Shown here piece after piece: positions 34,806-44,273 of a stretch of 64,000 bases of DNA. Positions within the stretch are counted from its first letter, which is position 1. Each line of letters starts with the position of its first letter. The translations under genes and the position numbers were made by a program. The notes below the pieces were generated by a model. It did no database searches and was not told where the DNA came from. It worked only from the letters and a program-made list of their open reading frames with translations. This stretch comes from Streptomyces griseus (lineage in GTDB: Bacteria > Bdellovibrionota > Bdellovibrionia > Bdellovibrionales > Bdellovibrionaceae), in assembly GCA_943330705.2 (NCBI GenBank), contig CALQIT020000008.1, forward strand, positions 1-64,000. The letters are read 5' to 3'.

Positions 34806-35639
34806 TTAGAGGTAGCGAATTTCCTCAAGCAAGACACTGCAAGAACCTGATTCCATTATGATAAATTTAGATTTCGAGGCCTTTACTAAAAGAATTCGAT
34901 CTTGTGCACTGACCTTGTCAATTGACGGTAGAAAAAGGGCGCCCTTTTCGCGGAGGGTCTCTTTCAATTTGTTTTGAAATTGGTCCAAGATGAGATCTAA
35001 AAGCTTTTCGGTAGTTTCGTCAATTTCAGAATCAGTAAAAGTCTTAAAAGTTTCCTTTAAACCTTTGCTGCCCTCATCTAAAATACGTACGGAAAACTTA
35101 ATCCAAACTAAATTCGAAGAAATTTCTCCGCTTTTTTGTGCAAAAAAACTTCCATGGGACTCGTCGTCCGTGGCTAACCGAGGAACAAAAGCTGAACTTT
35201 GTCCCAATTTTTCTGTCAGTGATTGGCAAAAAATATCCTGGATATAGCTAGAGGCCAAAACCTCCTTAAGCCCTTCCGTTTTTTTGATAACATCCATAAA
35301 ACTCAATAAAGGTAAAAACAGTCCTTCTTTTATCGAAAACGAGCGCACCAATGGATCGGTAATAACACCGTCTATTTGCAAATCGTCGTCGCCAGCTAGC
35401 AAAAGAATGGGTATTTGTGAATAGGTGTGCTTAGAGCGAAGAAAATTGTGAAAACTTTTAAATTCCTTTTTCAATTCGCCAGTGCCAATAAAAACAATCC
35501 CCTGCATCGCCTGGGTGCCATTTACCTGGTAAAGGTCAATTACACTTTTTGCTGGAACGACCAGGACATCAGTAAATCCCTCGCGGACCTTCAAAGCATC
35601 AGCGCGATTTGCAGAGATAACTCCAATACGAATTTTCAT
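34806..35639 (-). CDS. Receiver-like protein of unknown function
   Basis: A 277-residue protein. The first 115 residues have a receiver-like alternation (KIRIGVISANRADALKVREG, GIVFIGTGE, IPILLLAGDDD) but no phospho-Asp in the usual place. The C-terminal half (NLVWIKFSVRILDEGSKGLK, then ETTEKLLDLILDQFQNKLKE) is alpha-beta with a long charged helix, faintly like the CheX/CheC fold. No catalytic ExxN is evident. Two bases separate it from the transketolase stop, so it is probably co-transcribed. Function unknown. Confidence 0.6.
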   Translation of the reverse strand: MKIRIGVISANRADALKVREGFTDVLVVPAKSVIDLYQVNGTQAMQGIVFIGTGELKKEFKSFHNFLRSKHTYSQIPILLLAGDDDLQIDGVITDPLVRSFSIKEGLFLPLLSFMDVIKKTEGLKEVLASSYIQDIFCQSLTEKLGQSSAFVPRLATDDESHGSFFAQKSGEISSNLVWIKFSVRILDEGSKGLKETFKTFTDSEIDETTEKLLDLILDQFQNKLKETLREKGALFLPSIDKVSAQDRILLVKASKSKFIIMESGSCSVLLEEIRYL

Positions 35640-35641
35640 TT

Positions 35642-37663
35642 TTAGCTACCGATCAGTTCACAAGCGGCTTTGACCATTGATTCCGAATCCAAATGATGTT
35701 TGCGATAAAGGTCGATGGCATTATAAGCGCTTTGACCAAACTCACCGGTTACAGCCAAGGTCCTTTGCGAAAATCGAACACCTGCCTTGTGAAGGGCCGC
35801 TGTCAGCATTTGCCCTTGACCGCCAATTTCTTGGTGGTCCTCGATACTGATAATTTTTCCAGAAGTTTTCGCTAAGACGGACATCAGCAATCCAACATCG
35901 GGATAATTCATTATTGCAGGATTTACAACTATCGATCCAATGCCTTTTGCGGCCAAAAGATCAGAGGCGACTAGCGCCTCATGCAGCAACGACCCACCCG
36001 CGACAAGAGCTACTGATTTGGAAAATTTCGCCGAGGTATCGGCCACAATTTGCGCCTTTCCCAATTTGTAATCATTATTGGCAAATGTTTTTGGGAAGTT
36101 TTCTCGCCCAAGAAAAAATACATATGACTTTCCCTCGCGACCCGCGGTTGCGTCGGCGGCAAATTTTTCAAAGGCCTGTAGCATCAATGATTCGGCCTCT
36201 TCACTGCAAGTCAAACAATACACTTCGACAGTGGGAATTGAAGAAATCATCGCAAGGTAACTTAGTGCCTGGTGGGAGGCCCCGTCTGCTGCATCTTGAA
36301 ACCCAGTGTGGGAATAAACGCAAATAATCGGTGATTGCGAAAGTGCCGCCATAGTTAAAGGCAAGGCCCCTTTGGTTACTCCGAATTGTGCAAAAGTATC
36401 TACAACCGGAATAAATCCTTGTTTTGAAAATCCGGCAGCAACAGAAACCATATTGCTTTCGGCAACGCCGACATCAATAGAGAATTGTGGAAACTCTTTG
36501 CGAAAGCCAGCAACACCTGTCGATCCCGCCAAATCCGAGGTCACGGAAATCACAGGCAAACCCGCTTTTCTTGCCTTAATCATCGCATTCGTAATTCCCA
36601 CCTGAATTTTTTCTTCGGGAACAGTTGTTTTGATCGAAGCTGCTTTGGTCTTTTTTTCTAACTCAATCAATTCATTGATCCAGGCCTTAAACTCTGAGGG
36701 ATAATCCTCTCCGTCAAAAATTTCGGAAATGAAATCCGGAAGTTCAGTTGCACTTTTAAGGGGAAAACCGTGAGCGCCCGAGGATGATTCAGCTGTTTTT
36801 TTCGTGCCGATTCCTTTAATTGTTTTTGCGTGTATAGCCACCGGCTGGTTTGGATTGGCTTGGACTTCTTCAATCGCTTGGGAAATAACGTCCAGGCACT
36901 TTTGATGGTCATGGCCATCTTCGACTTTAAGAACTTTCCAGCCCATAACGGAAAGAGCTTGAAAAGTTGGTTCCATCGAAAAACTTTCTTTATCAATGCG
37001 ACCCGATAGCTTGGTGTTGTTATCACTTATGATAAGTACAAATGGAGCCATCTTCCCAGCCCGTGCGAATCCAGGAATTGCCGCCAGTGCTTCTCGGGCT
37101 TCACCTTCCATACAGGCTCCGTCGGAAATCGAAGTCACCGTGACCCGCCCATTGCCTATTAAACCATCCGCCAAGGCGACTCCCTGTGCTTGAGGAAAAG
37201 CGGAACCCAAAGGACCATTGCTTAGAAAAACGCCCTCTGGAAAAAGATGAGACTCGCCGTGCCCTGTCAAAACTGACTCAATAGAGCGAAAACCCTTTAG
37301 CCTTTGCAAAGTTAAATCGGCAAAACCATAGTTCGCTTTCAATGCATAAATCCCATTTTCGCAGTGGCCAGCATCATTGACCAAATTGAATTGCTCATGC
37401 CATTTTTTGCCAGATTGTTTGGCAGTTTGAAAGACATGGGCATGCAACGCCGACATCAACTCAGCAAATGCTGCAGGACCACCGTAATGGGCAGCCGCCC
37501 CGCCAATAACCGCATTCATGTCCATTAAAGAAACCATCGCCCGCGTCGAGCGTGGGCAGGCCGCTTGGATGCTTTGGCCCTTCCATTTCAAGGGTACCGA
37601 AAACTGCGGATCATGGGATGGATTTCCGGCCAGCTTTTGGGGACGAGGAAGGACTGAATTCAT
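35642..37663 (-). CDS. tkt: Transketolase
   Basis: A 673-residue ThDP enzyme of the pentose-phosphate pathway. The N-terminal domain has NDAGHCENGIYALKANYG, GHGESHLFPEG and ISDGACMEGEAREALAAIPG, and the ThDP/Mg segment ISDNNTKLSGR. The middle domain has VTSDLAGSTGVAGF, VGVAESNMVSVAAGFS and YSHTGFQDAADGASHQALSY, and the C-terminal domain has EDHQEIGGQG. Several motifs depart from the E. coli form, so substrate range may differ; DXS-like or other transketolase homologues cannot be ruled out. The ATG at 37663 (TGGAG) is preferred to a TTG six codons earlier. Confidence 0.85.
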   Translation of the reverse strand: MNSVLPRPQKLAGNPSHDPQFSVPLKWKGQSIQAACPRSTRAMVSLMDMNAVIGGAAAHYGGPAAFAELMSALHAHVFQTAKQSGKKWHEQFNLVNDAGHCENGIYALKANYGFADLTLQRLKGFRSIESVLTGHGESHLFPEGVFLSNGPLGSAFPQAQGVALADGLIGNGRVTVTSISDGACMEGEAREALAAIPGFARAGKMAPFVLIISDNNTKLSGRIDKESFSMEPTFQALSVMGWKVLKVEDGHDHQKCLDVISQAIEEVQANPNQPVAIHAKTIKGIGTKKTAESSSGAHGFPLKSATELPDFISEIFDGEDYPSEFKAWINELIELEKKTKAASIKTTVPEEKIQVGITNAMIKARKAGLPVISVTSDLAGSTGVAGFRKEFPQFSIDVGVAESNMVSVAAGFSKQGFIPVVDTFAQFGVTKGALPLTMAALSQSPIICVYSHTGFQDAADGASHQALSYLAMISSIPTVEVYCLTCSEEAESLMLQAFEKFAADATAGREGKSYVFFLGRENFPKTFANNDYKLGKAQIVADTSAKFSKSVALVAGGSLLHEALVASDLLAAKGIGSIVVNPAIMNYPDVGLLMSVLAKTSGKIISIEDHQEIGGQGQMLTAALHKAGVRFSQRTLAVTGEFGQSAYNAIDLYRKHHLDSESMVKAACELIGS

Positions 37664-37719
37664 GGGTTTACTCCATTTCAAGATTTACAAATCAAATCCA
37701 TCTTTTTATCCTTCTTTGC

Positions 37720-38778
37720 ATGAACTCAGGTCAAACGAATTTCAATGCTAATTTTTCCGGTCATTCTGCTTTAAAATCCCTTCCAAAAGTCGAACTGCAT
37801 CGACATCTTGAAGGGGCCTTGCGCCTGTCGACGTTAAAAGAGCTTGCACCGGCGGTAGGAATCGAAGTCCCAGAAAATGCGCTTGAGTGTGTTAATAAAT
37901 TCCTTGTCACCACGCCGATGAAAGACCTCGGCACGGTGCTGCAGAAATTCATGATGACCCAGGCAGTACTTGCCAGCGAAGAAATCCTAACCCGCATTAC
38001 TTACGAGGCCATCGAAGATGCGGCAGCTGAAGGAATTCGTGTTCTTGAGCTTCGCTACGCCCCAACTTTTATCAATGACGGACATCCAACCTTGAATTGG
38101 GAAAAAATCACTGCGGCCGTCCAACGAGGGGTCAAAATGGCCAATTCCCTGCCTATTGCCGTCGGCTTTTTAGGAACCATTCAAAGAACTCGATCGATCA
38201 ACGAAGCCCTTAGCATTATGGATTTTTTTATCGAGCACAAAGAGCATTTTGTCGGCGTCGACTTGGCAGACAATGAGGACGGATTTGATCCAAAACCCTT
38301 TGCTCCAGTTTTTGCCAAAGCAAAAAATCAGGGCATGCCGATCACGATTCACGCTGGGGAAATTAACTCAGAGTCCTCGGCGCAAAATGTGAAGGACTCC
38401 ATTGAATACCTGAATGCCAGCCGTATTGGCCATGGGTTGCAGATTTCCCGTGATGCAAAAATAATAGAATTTGTTCGCAAGCATTCGATCACCTTAGAAC
38501 TTTGCCCAACTAGCAACTGGCTGACGAACGCGATTTCAAGTCCCGAATTGCATCCGATTCGCCAGCTGATAAATGCAGGGGTCCTGGTTACCATCAACTC
38601 GGATGACCCAGGCATCTTTGCCATTGATCTGACCCATGAATACGATCTTTTACAACGAAAGTACGGATTCACTATTGCCGACTTTGAGCGCTGTAATGAT
38701 ATTGCCGCCCAAGCAAGTTTTATTCCCTTGCTGAAAAAGCAAAAGTTTTGGCCCCGACCGATTCATGAAATGAGGTAA
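37720..38778 (+). CDS. add: Adenosine deaminase
   Basis: A 352-residue metal-dependent deaminase of the adenosine/AMP deaminase family. Zn ligands are in ELHRHLEGALR (HxH), the catalytic Glu and His in TIHAGE, RIGHGLQ follows, and the Asp pair is in INSDDPGIF. LELCPTSNW is also typical. It hydrolyses adenosine to inosine, or a related aminopurine. The ATG at 37720 is chosen because the upstream frame shows no homology. It is divergent from tkt and followed three bases later by a prolyl aminopeptidase gene. Confidence 0.9.
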   Translation: MNSGQTNFNANFSGHSALKSLPKVELHRHLEGALRLSTLKELAPAVGIEVPENALECVNKFLVTTPMKDLGTVLQKFMMTQAVLASEEILTRITYEAIEDAAAEGIRVLELRYAPTFINDGHPTLNWEKITAAVQRGVKMANSLPIAVGFLGTIQRTRSINEALSIMDFFIEHKEHFVGVDLADNEDGFDPKPFAPVFAKAKNQGMPITIHAGEINSESSAQNVKDSIEYLNASRIGHGLQISRDAKIIEFVRKHSITLELCPTSNWLTNAISSPELHPIRQLINAGVLVTINSDDPGIFAIDLTHEYDLLQRKYGFTIADFERCNDIAAQASFIPLLKKQKFWPRPIHEMR

Positions 38779-38781
38779 CAA

Positions 38782-39741
38782 ATGTCCAATCAGACCCGGC
38801 AGTTCTTTCCTGAAATCGAAGCCTTTCAAACGGGCCGCCTCAAAGTTTCTTCCCTTCATGAGATCTACTACGAACAAGCCGGGAATCCAAAAGGGCGTCC
38901 CGTTGTTTTTTTGCACGGCGGGCCCGGCGGAGGCATTAACTCTGACCATCGTCGTTTTTTCGATCCAAGCCACTATCATATAATCCTTTTTGATCAACGC
39001 GGCTGCGGGCAAAGTACGCCCCATGCCGAGCTCGAGGGCAATACGACATGGGATCTGGTCGATGATATCGAAAAATTGCGAGAACATCTTGGTATCAAGA
39101 ATTGGCTTGTTTTTGGCGGAAGCTGGGGTTCAACCCTTGCTCTTGCCTATGCAATTGCTCATGCGGAAAAAGTTTGTGCTTTGATTTTACGTGGAATTTT
39201 TTTGTGTCGACCTTCTGAACTGAAATGGTTCTACCAAGAGGGTGCTAGCCAAATTTTTCCTGATTATTGGGCTCGCTATCATGATTTCATTCCCAAAGAA
39301 GAACGAGCCAATTTCATTCAAGCCTATTACCGACGCCTGACCTCGGTAGATGCAGACATGCGCCTTCAATCTGCCCGCATCTGGAGCCAGTGGGAGTCCG
39401 CAACCAGCTATCTATTGATCAAGCCCGAAGCCATTGAGGACTTCGAAGATCCCCACAAGGCCTTGGCCTTTGCAAGAATTGAGTGCCATTACTTTATCAA
39501 CAATGCCTTTTTTAAGACCGACAACTATCTGCTTGAAAATGCCGCGAAACTAAAAAATATTCCAGGCTACATTGTGCAGGGACGTTACGACATGGTTTGC
39601 CCTGCTCAAAGCGCCTGGGAACTACATCAAGCATGGCCTGGATCTAAACTTCATATCACTCCAGAGGCGGGGCATGCCGCCGGAGAACCAGGAAATCGCG
39701 CAGCACTGATTACTGCAACCGAGGCCTGCAAGATCTATTAG
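38782..39741 (+). CDS. pip: Prolyl aminopeptidase (proline iminopeptidase)
   Basis: A 319-residue alpha/beta hydrolase of peptidase family S33. FLHGGPGGGIN, FDQRGCGQSTP and the nucleophile GGSWGSTLALAYA are family signatures, as are FARIECHYFINNAFF, VQGRYDMVCP (acid) and PEAGHAAGEPGN (His). It removes N-terminal proline from peptides. With a GAGGT site three bases after the add stop, it is co-transcribed with adenosine deaminase; together they would help salvage peptides and nucleosides. Confidence 0.95.
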   Translation: MSNQTRQFFPEIEAFQTGRLKVSSLHEIYYEQAGNPKGRPVVFLHGGPGGGINSDHRRFFDPSHYHIILFDQRGCGQSTPHAELEGNTTWDLVDDIEKLREHLGIKNWLVFGGSWGSTLALAYAIAHAEKVCALILRGIFLCRPSELKWFYQEGASQIFPDYWARYHDFIPKEERANFIQAYYRRLTSVDADMRLQSARIWSQWESATSYLLIKPEAIEDFEDPHKALAFARIECHYFINNAFFKTDNYLLENAAKLKNIPGYIVQGRYDMVCPAQSAWELHQAWPGSKLHITPEAGHAAGEPGNRAALITATEACKIY

Positions 39742-39777
39742 AATCGTCAGCGGACTAGTGTAGTTCGCAAAGCCCGC

Positions 39778-40524
39778 CTAAGTCTTAAATTGCCTTAGAA
39801 AACCAGAAACTTCAGCAGCCACGAAATCTGGATTATCACTTAAAACCCGGTGACCTGACTCAGGAACTAAAGTTTTTCTAGAAAGTTTATTTTTAAATTC
39901 TACCATGCCATTTTGAATTCTATATTTTTCATCGTCTTGACCGCTCATCCATAGAATGGGTTTCGGATATTCTTTTATCCATTCTTTCAAATCTGGCTGC
40001 AATCCCGCGGACCAGTTCAATAAACTCTCGGCCAGTATTTGACGGCTAAAATCATCTTCGGCTCTGGCTGGCGATGGTTTCTTCCCAACTAAAGTAGGCT
40101 GGCTGTCCCATTCTTTCACAAGCGTTGAAAAGTCGTCTTCAAGAAATCGTTTTGCCCAAACTTGGTCATTCTTAAGCCGCTTCTCCTTTTCTGTATTGGA
40201 CAAGCCCAAATGGGCTGACAAAATTACCCCACCTAAACAATCTGGACTGTTTTCCTTTAAGGTCATCATGGCAAGACGGCCGCCTTGCGAATATCCCATG
40301 ATAACGAAGGGACGCTCGCCATAAACTTCCCGCTTCCAACCAATAAACTGCAGACCCCAGGCCTCAATATCCCCTGATACTGGGCTTAATCCAGGAATTT
40401 TTGTGTAATCAGAAACCAAAAGATGAGTTCCCGTAAAAGCATTTTTTTGCTTTTCGCCCCTCAAAAAATCCCAATCGGACTGTTGGCCAAGAAAACCGTG
40501 CAAGGCAAAAACAAGTAATTTCAT
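39778..40524 (-). CDS. menH: MenH-like alpha/beta hydrolase (SHCHC synthase candidate)
   Basis: A 248-residue hydrolase. ALHGFLGQQSDWDFL is the oxyanion strand, GYSQGGRLAMMTL the nucleophile, WMSGQDDEKYR the acid and PESGHRVLSDNP the His. It is encoded directly after menD with a four-base overlap, which strongly points to MenH, the enzyme removing pyruvate from SEPHCHC to give SHCHC. The sequence departs from the E. coli form, so the assignment rests mainly on operon context. Confidence 0.8.
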   Translation of the reverse strand: MKLLVFALHGFLGQQSDWDFLRGEKQKNAFTGTHLLVSDYTKIPGLSPVSGDIEAWGLQFIGWKREVYGERPFVIMGYSQGGRLAMMTLKENSPDCLGGVILSAHLGLSNTEKEKRLKNDQVWAKRFLEDDFSTLVKEWDSQPTLVGKKPSPARAEDDFSRQILAESLLNWSAGLQPDLKEWIKEYPKPILWMSGQDDEKYRIQNGMVEFKNKLSRKTLVPESGHRVLSDNPDFVAAEVSGFLRQFKT

Positions 40525-42119
40525 ATCAACTTTCTATACTCGTCCCAAAATTGATCAGACTGAGCTTCATCAGGATTAACTTCAATAATTACCGACTTCG
40601 AAATTTGGCCCAGCATTTGGCCCAGCACTTGATCCATTGGTGGAATGGAAGACCACTGCAAATAGTCCCAATTCCACATCTTGGCCCAAGTTGAAAAATC
40701 AAAATCATGGCGATTCAAAAAAATTTCATTACCAAATATTTTTTTAAAAATTTGTCCGCCCTTATTATTGATGACCACAATACGAACTTTCGAATCGACA
40801 AGCTGTTTACTAATCCACAACGCCTGCAGATCATACATTGCAGTTAAATCACCTATCACGCACCAATTTTCACACTGTGGGGTGCACCACCCTAAAAAGC
40901 CTGAAACTTGGCCGTCGATGCCATTGGCGCCACGATGCCCAGCCATCCGTTGATAAGATGTTTTTACAGAGGCCATCAGATCCCACTCTCGAATTGGCAA
41001 ACTGTTGCCCAAATATACAGATTGCCCAGCTAGGCGTTCAGCAAGCAGCGCTATCAACGCGGGCTCTGACTGGGGAAATTTTTTGATCAGGGCCTCAATT
41101 TTACAACGCTTCTCTTGATCGATTCGAAAGATCGCAGCGCGAGTATCTTCTTCCCACTTAGCTTGAATATTATTTAAAGTAGTAAAACGCGCTTGCCCTG
41201 AGACAGCACGACTGAGCCCAGAGAATTCATTGTTCGAAATGTTGTAAACCGGCACCTTTGCAAATTTACTTTCAAGGTCCCGCCAAAAACGCAAGGTGGG
41301 AACCCCACCCACGCGTAAAACTGAGCGACAAAGGCCTTGCTGGAAAAGCTCTTGCACAGAATCTTCGCCCCCTGAAATCAAGAGATGAAGAAGTTCTTCT
41401 TCGCCCCGCAAGCCGGACAAGGCCTCGGCATAAATGGGTGCGGCTAACTTCACAAGAGCTGCAATAAGTTTCTGTTTTTCACCAGCTGGTATGGCGCCAC
41501 AGATCACCAATGGGCTGATCAGGGTATTAGAATTCTCTTCGGGTAAAACTCGAGATGCTGAAATTTCCTGTGGCGAAGACAGGTATTGAAAGGCTTGAGT
41601 TGCTGCATTTAAAAAATCCAGCTCGGGAATCTCAGCATCAATCAAGGGTTCCGAAAAACAGACGTTCATTTGCAGTGGTCTAGTTTTTGACCACTGCAAA
41701 AGGGAACAAGAGTCGGCGAAATCACCGATATCTAGGCAGGACTCGACATATTTTGAAAAGATTCCGACCTGTTCGATGGTTTGCGGGGCTCCGCTGCCTC
41801 GAAAGGATCGTGGCCGATCTGCGGTGATCAGCAAAAGGGGCCAGCAAGAGTAAAAAGCCTCGACCGTCGCCGGCAGCAGTTCTGCCACCGCGGTACCAGA
41901 TGTTGTCACAACTGCCGTCGGAAATCCGGTGGCTTGAATTCGCCCCAAAGCAAAAAATGCGGCCGAGCGCTCATCAAAAAACGAATAAAGTCGTAGGCCC
42001 TTGGCTGCGCCAAGAATTAGAACGAGCGCTGAGTTTCGCGCCCCCGGACAGACGCAAAAATCGCGAACTCCGGCGGCAACAGCGGCTTCGATTGTCTTTT
42101 GGGCCAGCTTAACGTTCAT
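40521..42119 (-). CDS. menD: MenD, SEPHCHC synthase
   Basis: A 532-residue ThDP enzyme adding the 2-oxoglutarate-derived unit to isochorismate. CPGARNSALVLIL at the N-terminus, FFDERSAAFFALG (with the conserved Glu), TTSGTAVAELLPATVEAFY, ITADRPRSFRGSGAPQTIEQ and the ThDP segment CVIGDLTAMYDL followed by VINNKGGQIF are MenD signatures. It overlaps menF upstream (ATGA) and menH downstream, forming menF-menD-menH. Menaquinone is thus probably the respiratory quinone. Confidence 0.95.
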   Translation of the reverse strand: MNVKLAQKTIEAAVAAGVRDFCVCPGARNSALVLILGAAKGLRLYSFFDERSAAFFALGRIQATGFPTAVVTTSGTAVAELLPATVEAFYSCWPLLLITADRPRSFRGSGAPQTIEQVGIFSKYVESCLDIGDFADSCSLLQWSKTRPLQMNVCFSEPLIDAEIPELDFLNAATQAFQYLSSPQEISASRVLPEENSNTLISPLVICGAIPAGEKQKLIAALVKLAAPIYAEALSGLRGEEELLHLLISGGEDSVQELFQQGLCRSVLRVGGVPTLRFWRDLESKFAKVPVYNISNNEFSGLSRAVSGQARFTTLNNIQAKWEEDTRAAIFRIDQEKRCKIEALIKKFPQSEPALIALLAERLAGQSVYLGNSLPIREWDLMASVKTSYQRMAGHRGANGIDGQVSGFLGWCTPQCENWCVIGDLTAMYDLQALWISKQLVDSKVRIVVINNKGGQIFKKIFGNEIFLNRHDFDFSTWAKMWNWDYLQWSSIPPMDQVLGQMLGQISKSVIIEVNPDEAQSDQFWDEYRKLI

Positions 42120-43204
42120 TTGTCCAAACCTAAAATCTTAAAAACAGTATTCACTTTTGCGCCGAGTTCGTTCCACTCGCGGTCCAACTCACTGGAATTG
42201 ACCAGCCCACAACCCGCACCAATTTGGCAGGCCTGAGGGGACCACTGAATATTACGAATTGCAACTACGGCAAGATCTTCAGTCGCGGTTAGACGAAAAA
42301 CAATCGGTGCTCCAAAAAAACCACGCTGTTTTTGGTAGGGCAACTCGGCCAGCCACTGAATTCCATAATTTCGGGGCGCAACACCAAGGGCTGCCGTTGG
42401 ATGCAACTGTTTTGTCAAAACATCAAGCGGGACTTGCGGGCCATTCACTTCAATTTCAGTTTTTAAATGCAAGAGGGTCGGAAACTCCACAATTTTGGTC
42501 GGTGAAGTCCGCACAGTTCCCTGCTTTTGCAAACGGTCCTGAATGTCTCGCACCACAAGATTGTGTTCATGAAGCTCTTTAGCATCCTTTAATAGATTTG
42601 GCCGTTTGCTAACTTCAGATTTTGGACAGGTCCCGGCCAGCGCCATTGTTTTAATCAGACCATCTTTTTGCTGAAATAAGGACTCGGGTGTTGCACCAAG
42701 GATACCGAAATCAGAATTCCATACGCCATAAACGAAAAGTCCGTCATCGGCCTCTAAAGCATGAAACATCATTGATACTAAATCGGCTTTGGTTACGGTC
42801 TTGCTTGCTTGCGCAAAAATCACGGGAACGGCTTTTTCAATCTCACCGCGATGAATTTTTCCCTGAATTTCTTGGAATGATTTTTCAAACTTACCCTTAT
42901 CCGCAGCCACAAAATCTTGTTTCTTTAAAAGCGGCAAAGCTGGTTGTAATTGTTGCTGTAAAAAAGAAGCCAACTTTGCGCGAAAGCTGCCAACACTGCT
43001 GGTAAAAGGACCCAATCCATGAAATGGCTGAAGGGTAGAGGCAAAGAACTCTTGATAAGCCAATGAAAAATCTGCAGAGAAGCCTTGGCCCTTATCTAGA
43101 AATTGCAAATCTTGCCAACAATAGAGCCTTCCATCAGGCGTGCGAAGAAGTGCCCCATTTGACAAAAAAGTGTCTAATTCAAGGTATTTAGTGTTTTGTG
43201 CCAT
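42116..43204 (-). CDS. menF: Isochorismate synthase
   Basis: A 362-residue chorismate-utilising enzyme. Catalytic regions include PESLFQQKDGLIKTMALAGT, KDAKELHEHNLVVRDIQDRL, LHLKTEIEV, LHPTAALGVAPR, GFFGAPI and GAGCGLVNSSELDREWNEL. This is the MenF/EntC pattern, with the acidic Mg ligands in place. The first enzyme of menaquinone synthesis, it starts the menF-menD-menH operon and is divergent from the DAHP synthase gene across 139 bases. Confidence 0.93.
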   Translation of the reverse strand: MAQNTKYLELDTFLSNGALLRTPDGRLYCWQDLQFLDKGQGFSADFSLAYQEFFASTLQPFHGLGPFTSSVGSFRAKLASFLQQQLQPALPLLKKQDFVAADKGKFEKSFQEIQGKIHRGEIEKAVPVIFAQASKTVTKADLVSMMFHALEADDGLFVYGVWNSDFGILGATPESLFQQKDGLIKTMALAGTCPKSEVSKRPNLLKDAKELHEHNLVVRDIQDRLQKQGTVRTSPTKIVEFPTLLHLKTEIEVNGPQVPLDVLTKQLHPTAALGVAPRNYGIQWLAELPYQKQRGFFGAPIVFRLTATEDLAVVAIRNIQWSPQACQIGAGCGLVNSSELDREWNELGAKVNTVFKILGLDK

Positions 43205-43343
43205 ACTTTCAGGCCCTCCGCAAATTTTCCATGCCGTATGTAGTGAACTTTCTATTCCCTAATCAAATTTTGATGGTATAACGGCACCCTCTGTTTTATA
43301 GCTGAATTGAACTCCAACGAGTACGAAAATTTCTGGGTTAAAT

Positions 43344-44270
43344 ATGGAATCAGCGCTTGAGGCACAAATTTCTAAAACGACAACGGTGACACCACCTAAT
43401 TTACCTATTTATTCAGCCCTGCAGGCCAAATCATCACAAGATGAGACCTTTGCCGGTTATTCACTTTTTCCACAAATGACTATCCCCGTTCGGGTTGGAA
43501 AAATTCTAATCGGCGGACCGGCTTTTACCGTCATAGCAGGCCCCTGCGCTATCGAAAGCCATGGGCAGTTTCTGGAAACTGCAAAAGGAGTCAAAGCCGC
43601 TGGCGCTTCATTGCTTCGGGGCGGAGTTTGGAAACTGAGAACAAGTCCATCCACTTTTCAGGGTTTGGGTGCAGAGGCTTTTGGATTTATCAAAGATGTC
43701 TTGGCGCAAACTCAAATGGAATTGGTCACCGAAATCACCGACCCGCGACAAATCGAAATTCTTGATGACTGCGTGGCCATGTATCAAGTTGGTTCTCGCA
43801 ATATGCATAATTACGCATTGTTAAAAGAGCTGGGCCAAACAAGAAAGCCAGTTCTGATTAAACGTGGCTTTTCGGCCTTTGTCGACGAGTGGATCAAAGC
43901 TGCTGAATACGTGGTCAAAGGTGGAAATAAAAATGTCATTCTGTGCGAGCGAGGAATTCGCACCTTTGAAACTGCGACTCGCAATACTTTAGATTTAAAT
44001 GCAGTTGTTTTTGCGAAAGCAAACTGCAGTCATCCGGTCATCGTTGATCCATCCCACGCCGTTGGCGTAAGAACCTTAATTCCAAACCTTGCAATGGCCG
44101 CCGTAGCGGCAGGAGCTGACGGAATTATTGTCGAGTCCCATCCGCGACCCGAGGAAGCTCTTTCGGATGGTCCGCAAGCCCTAACTTTGGCTGATTTTCG
44201 CTGGATGATGAATCGAATCGAAAGAATTTTGGCAGCTATGGATCGACCTCTTAATCGCTTGGATAACTAA
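43344..44270 (+). CDS. aroF: 3-Deoxy-7-phosphoheptulonate (DAHP) synthase, type Ibeta
   Basis: A 308-residue DAHP synthase, entry to the shikimate pathway. VIAGPCAIESHGQFLETAKG, ASLLRGGVWKLRTSP, QVGSRNMHNYALLKELG, PVLIKRGF, ILCERGIRTFETATRNTLDL, VIVDPSHAVG and DGIIVESHPRPEEALSDG match the KDO8P-like Ibeta form. About 60 residues precede the catalytic barrel, a possible regulatory extension. It starts a unit with ubiE/menG three bases on, facing the menF operon, so chorismate supply and use are adjacent. Confidence 0.93.
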   Translation: MESALEAQISKTTTVTPPNLPIYSALQAKSSQDETFAGYSLFPQMTIPVRVGKILIGGPAFTVIAGPCAIESHGQFLETAKGVKAAGASLLRGGVWKLRTSPSTFQGLGAEAFGFIKDVLAQTQMELVTEITDPRQIEILDDCVAMYQVGSRNMHNYALLKELGQTRKPVLIKRGFSAFVDEWIKAAEYVVKGGNKNVILCERGIRTFETATRNTLDLNAVVFAKANCSHPVIVDPSHAVGVRTLIPNLAMAAVAAGADGIIVESHPRPEEALSDGPQALTLADFRWMMNRIERILAAMDRPLNRLDN

Positions 44271-44273
44271 ACT

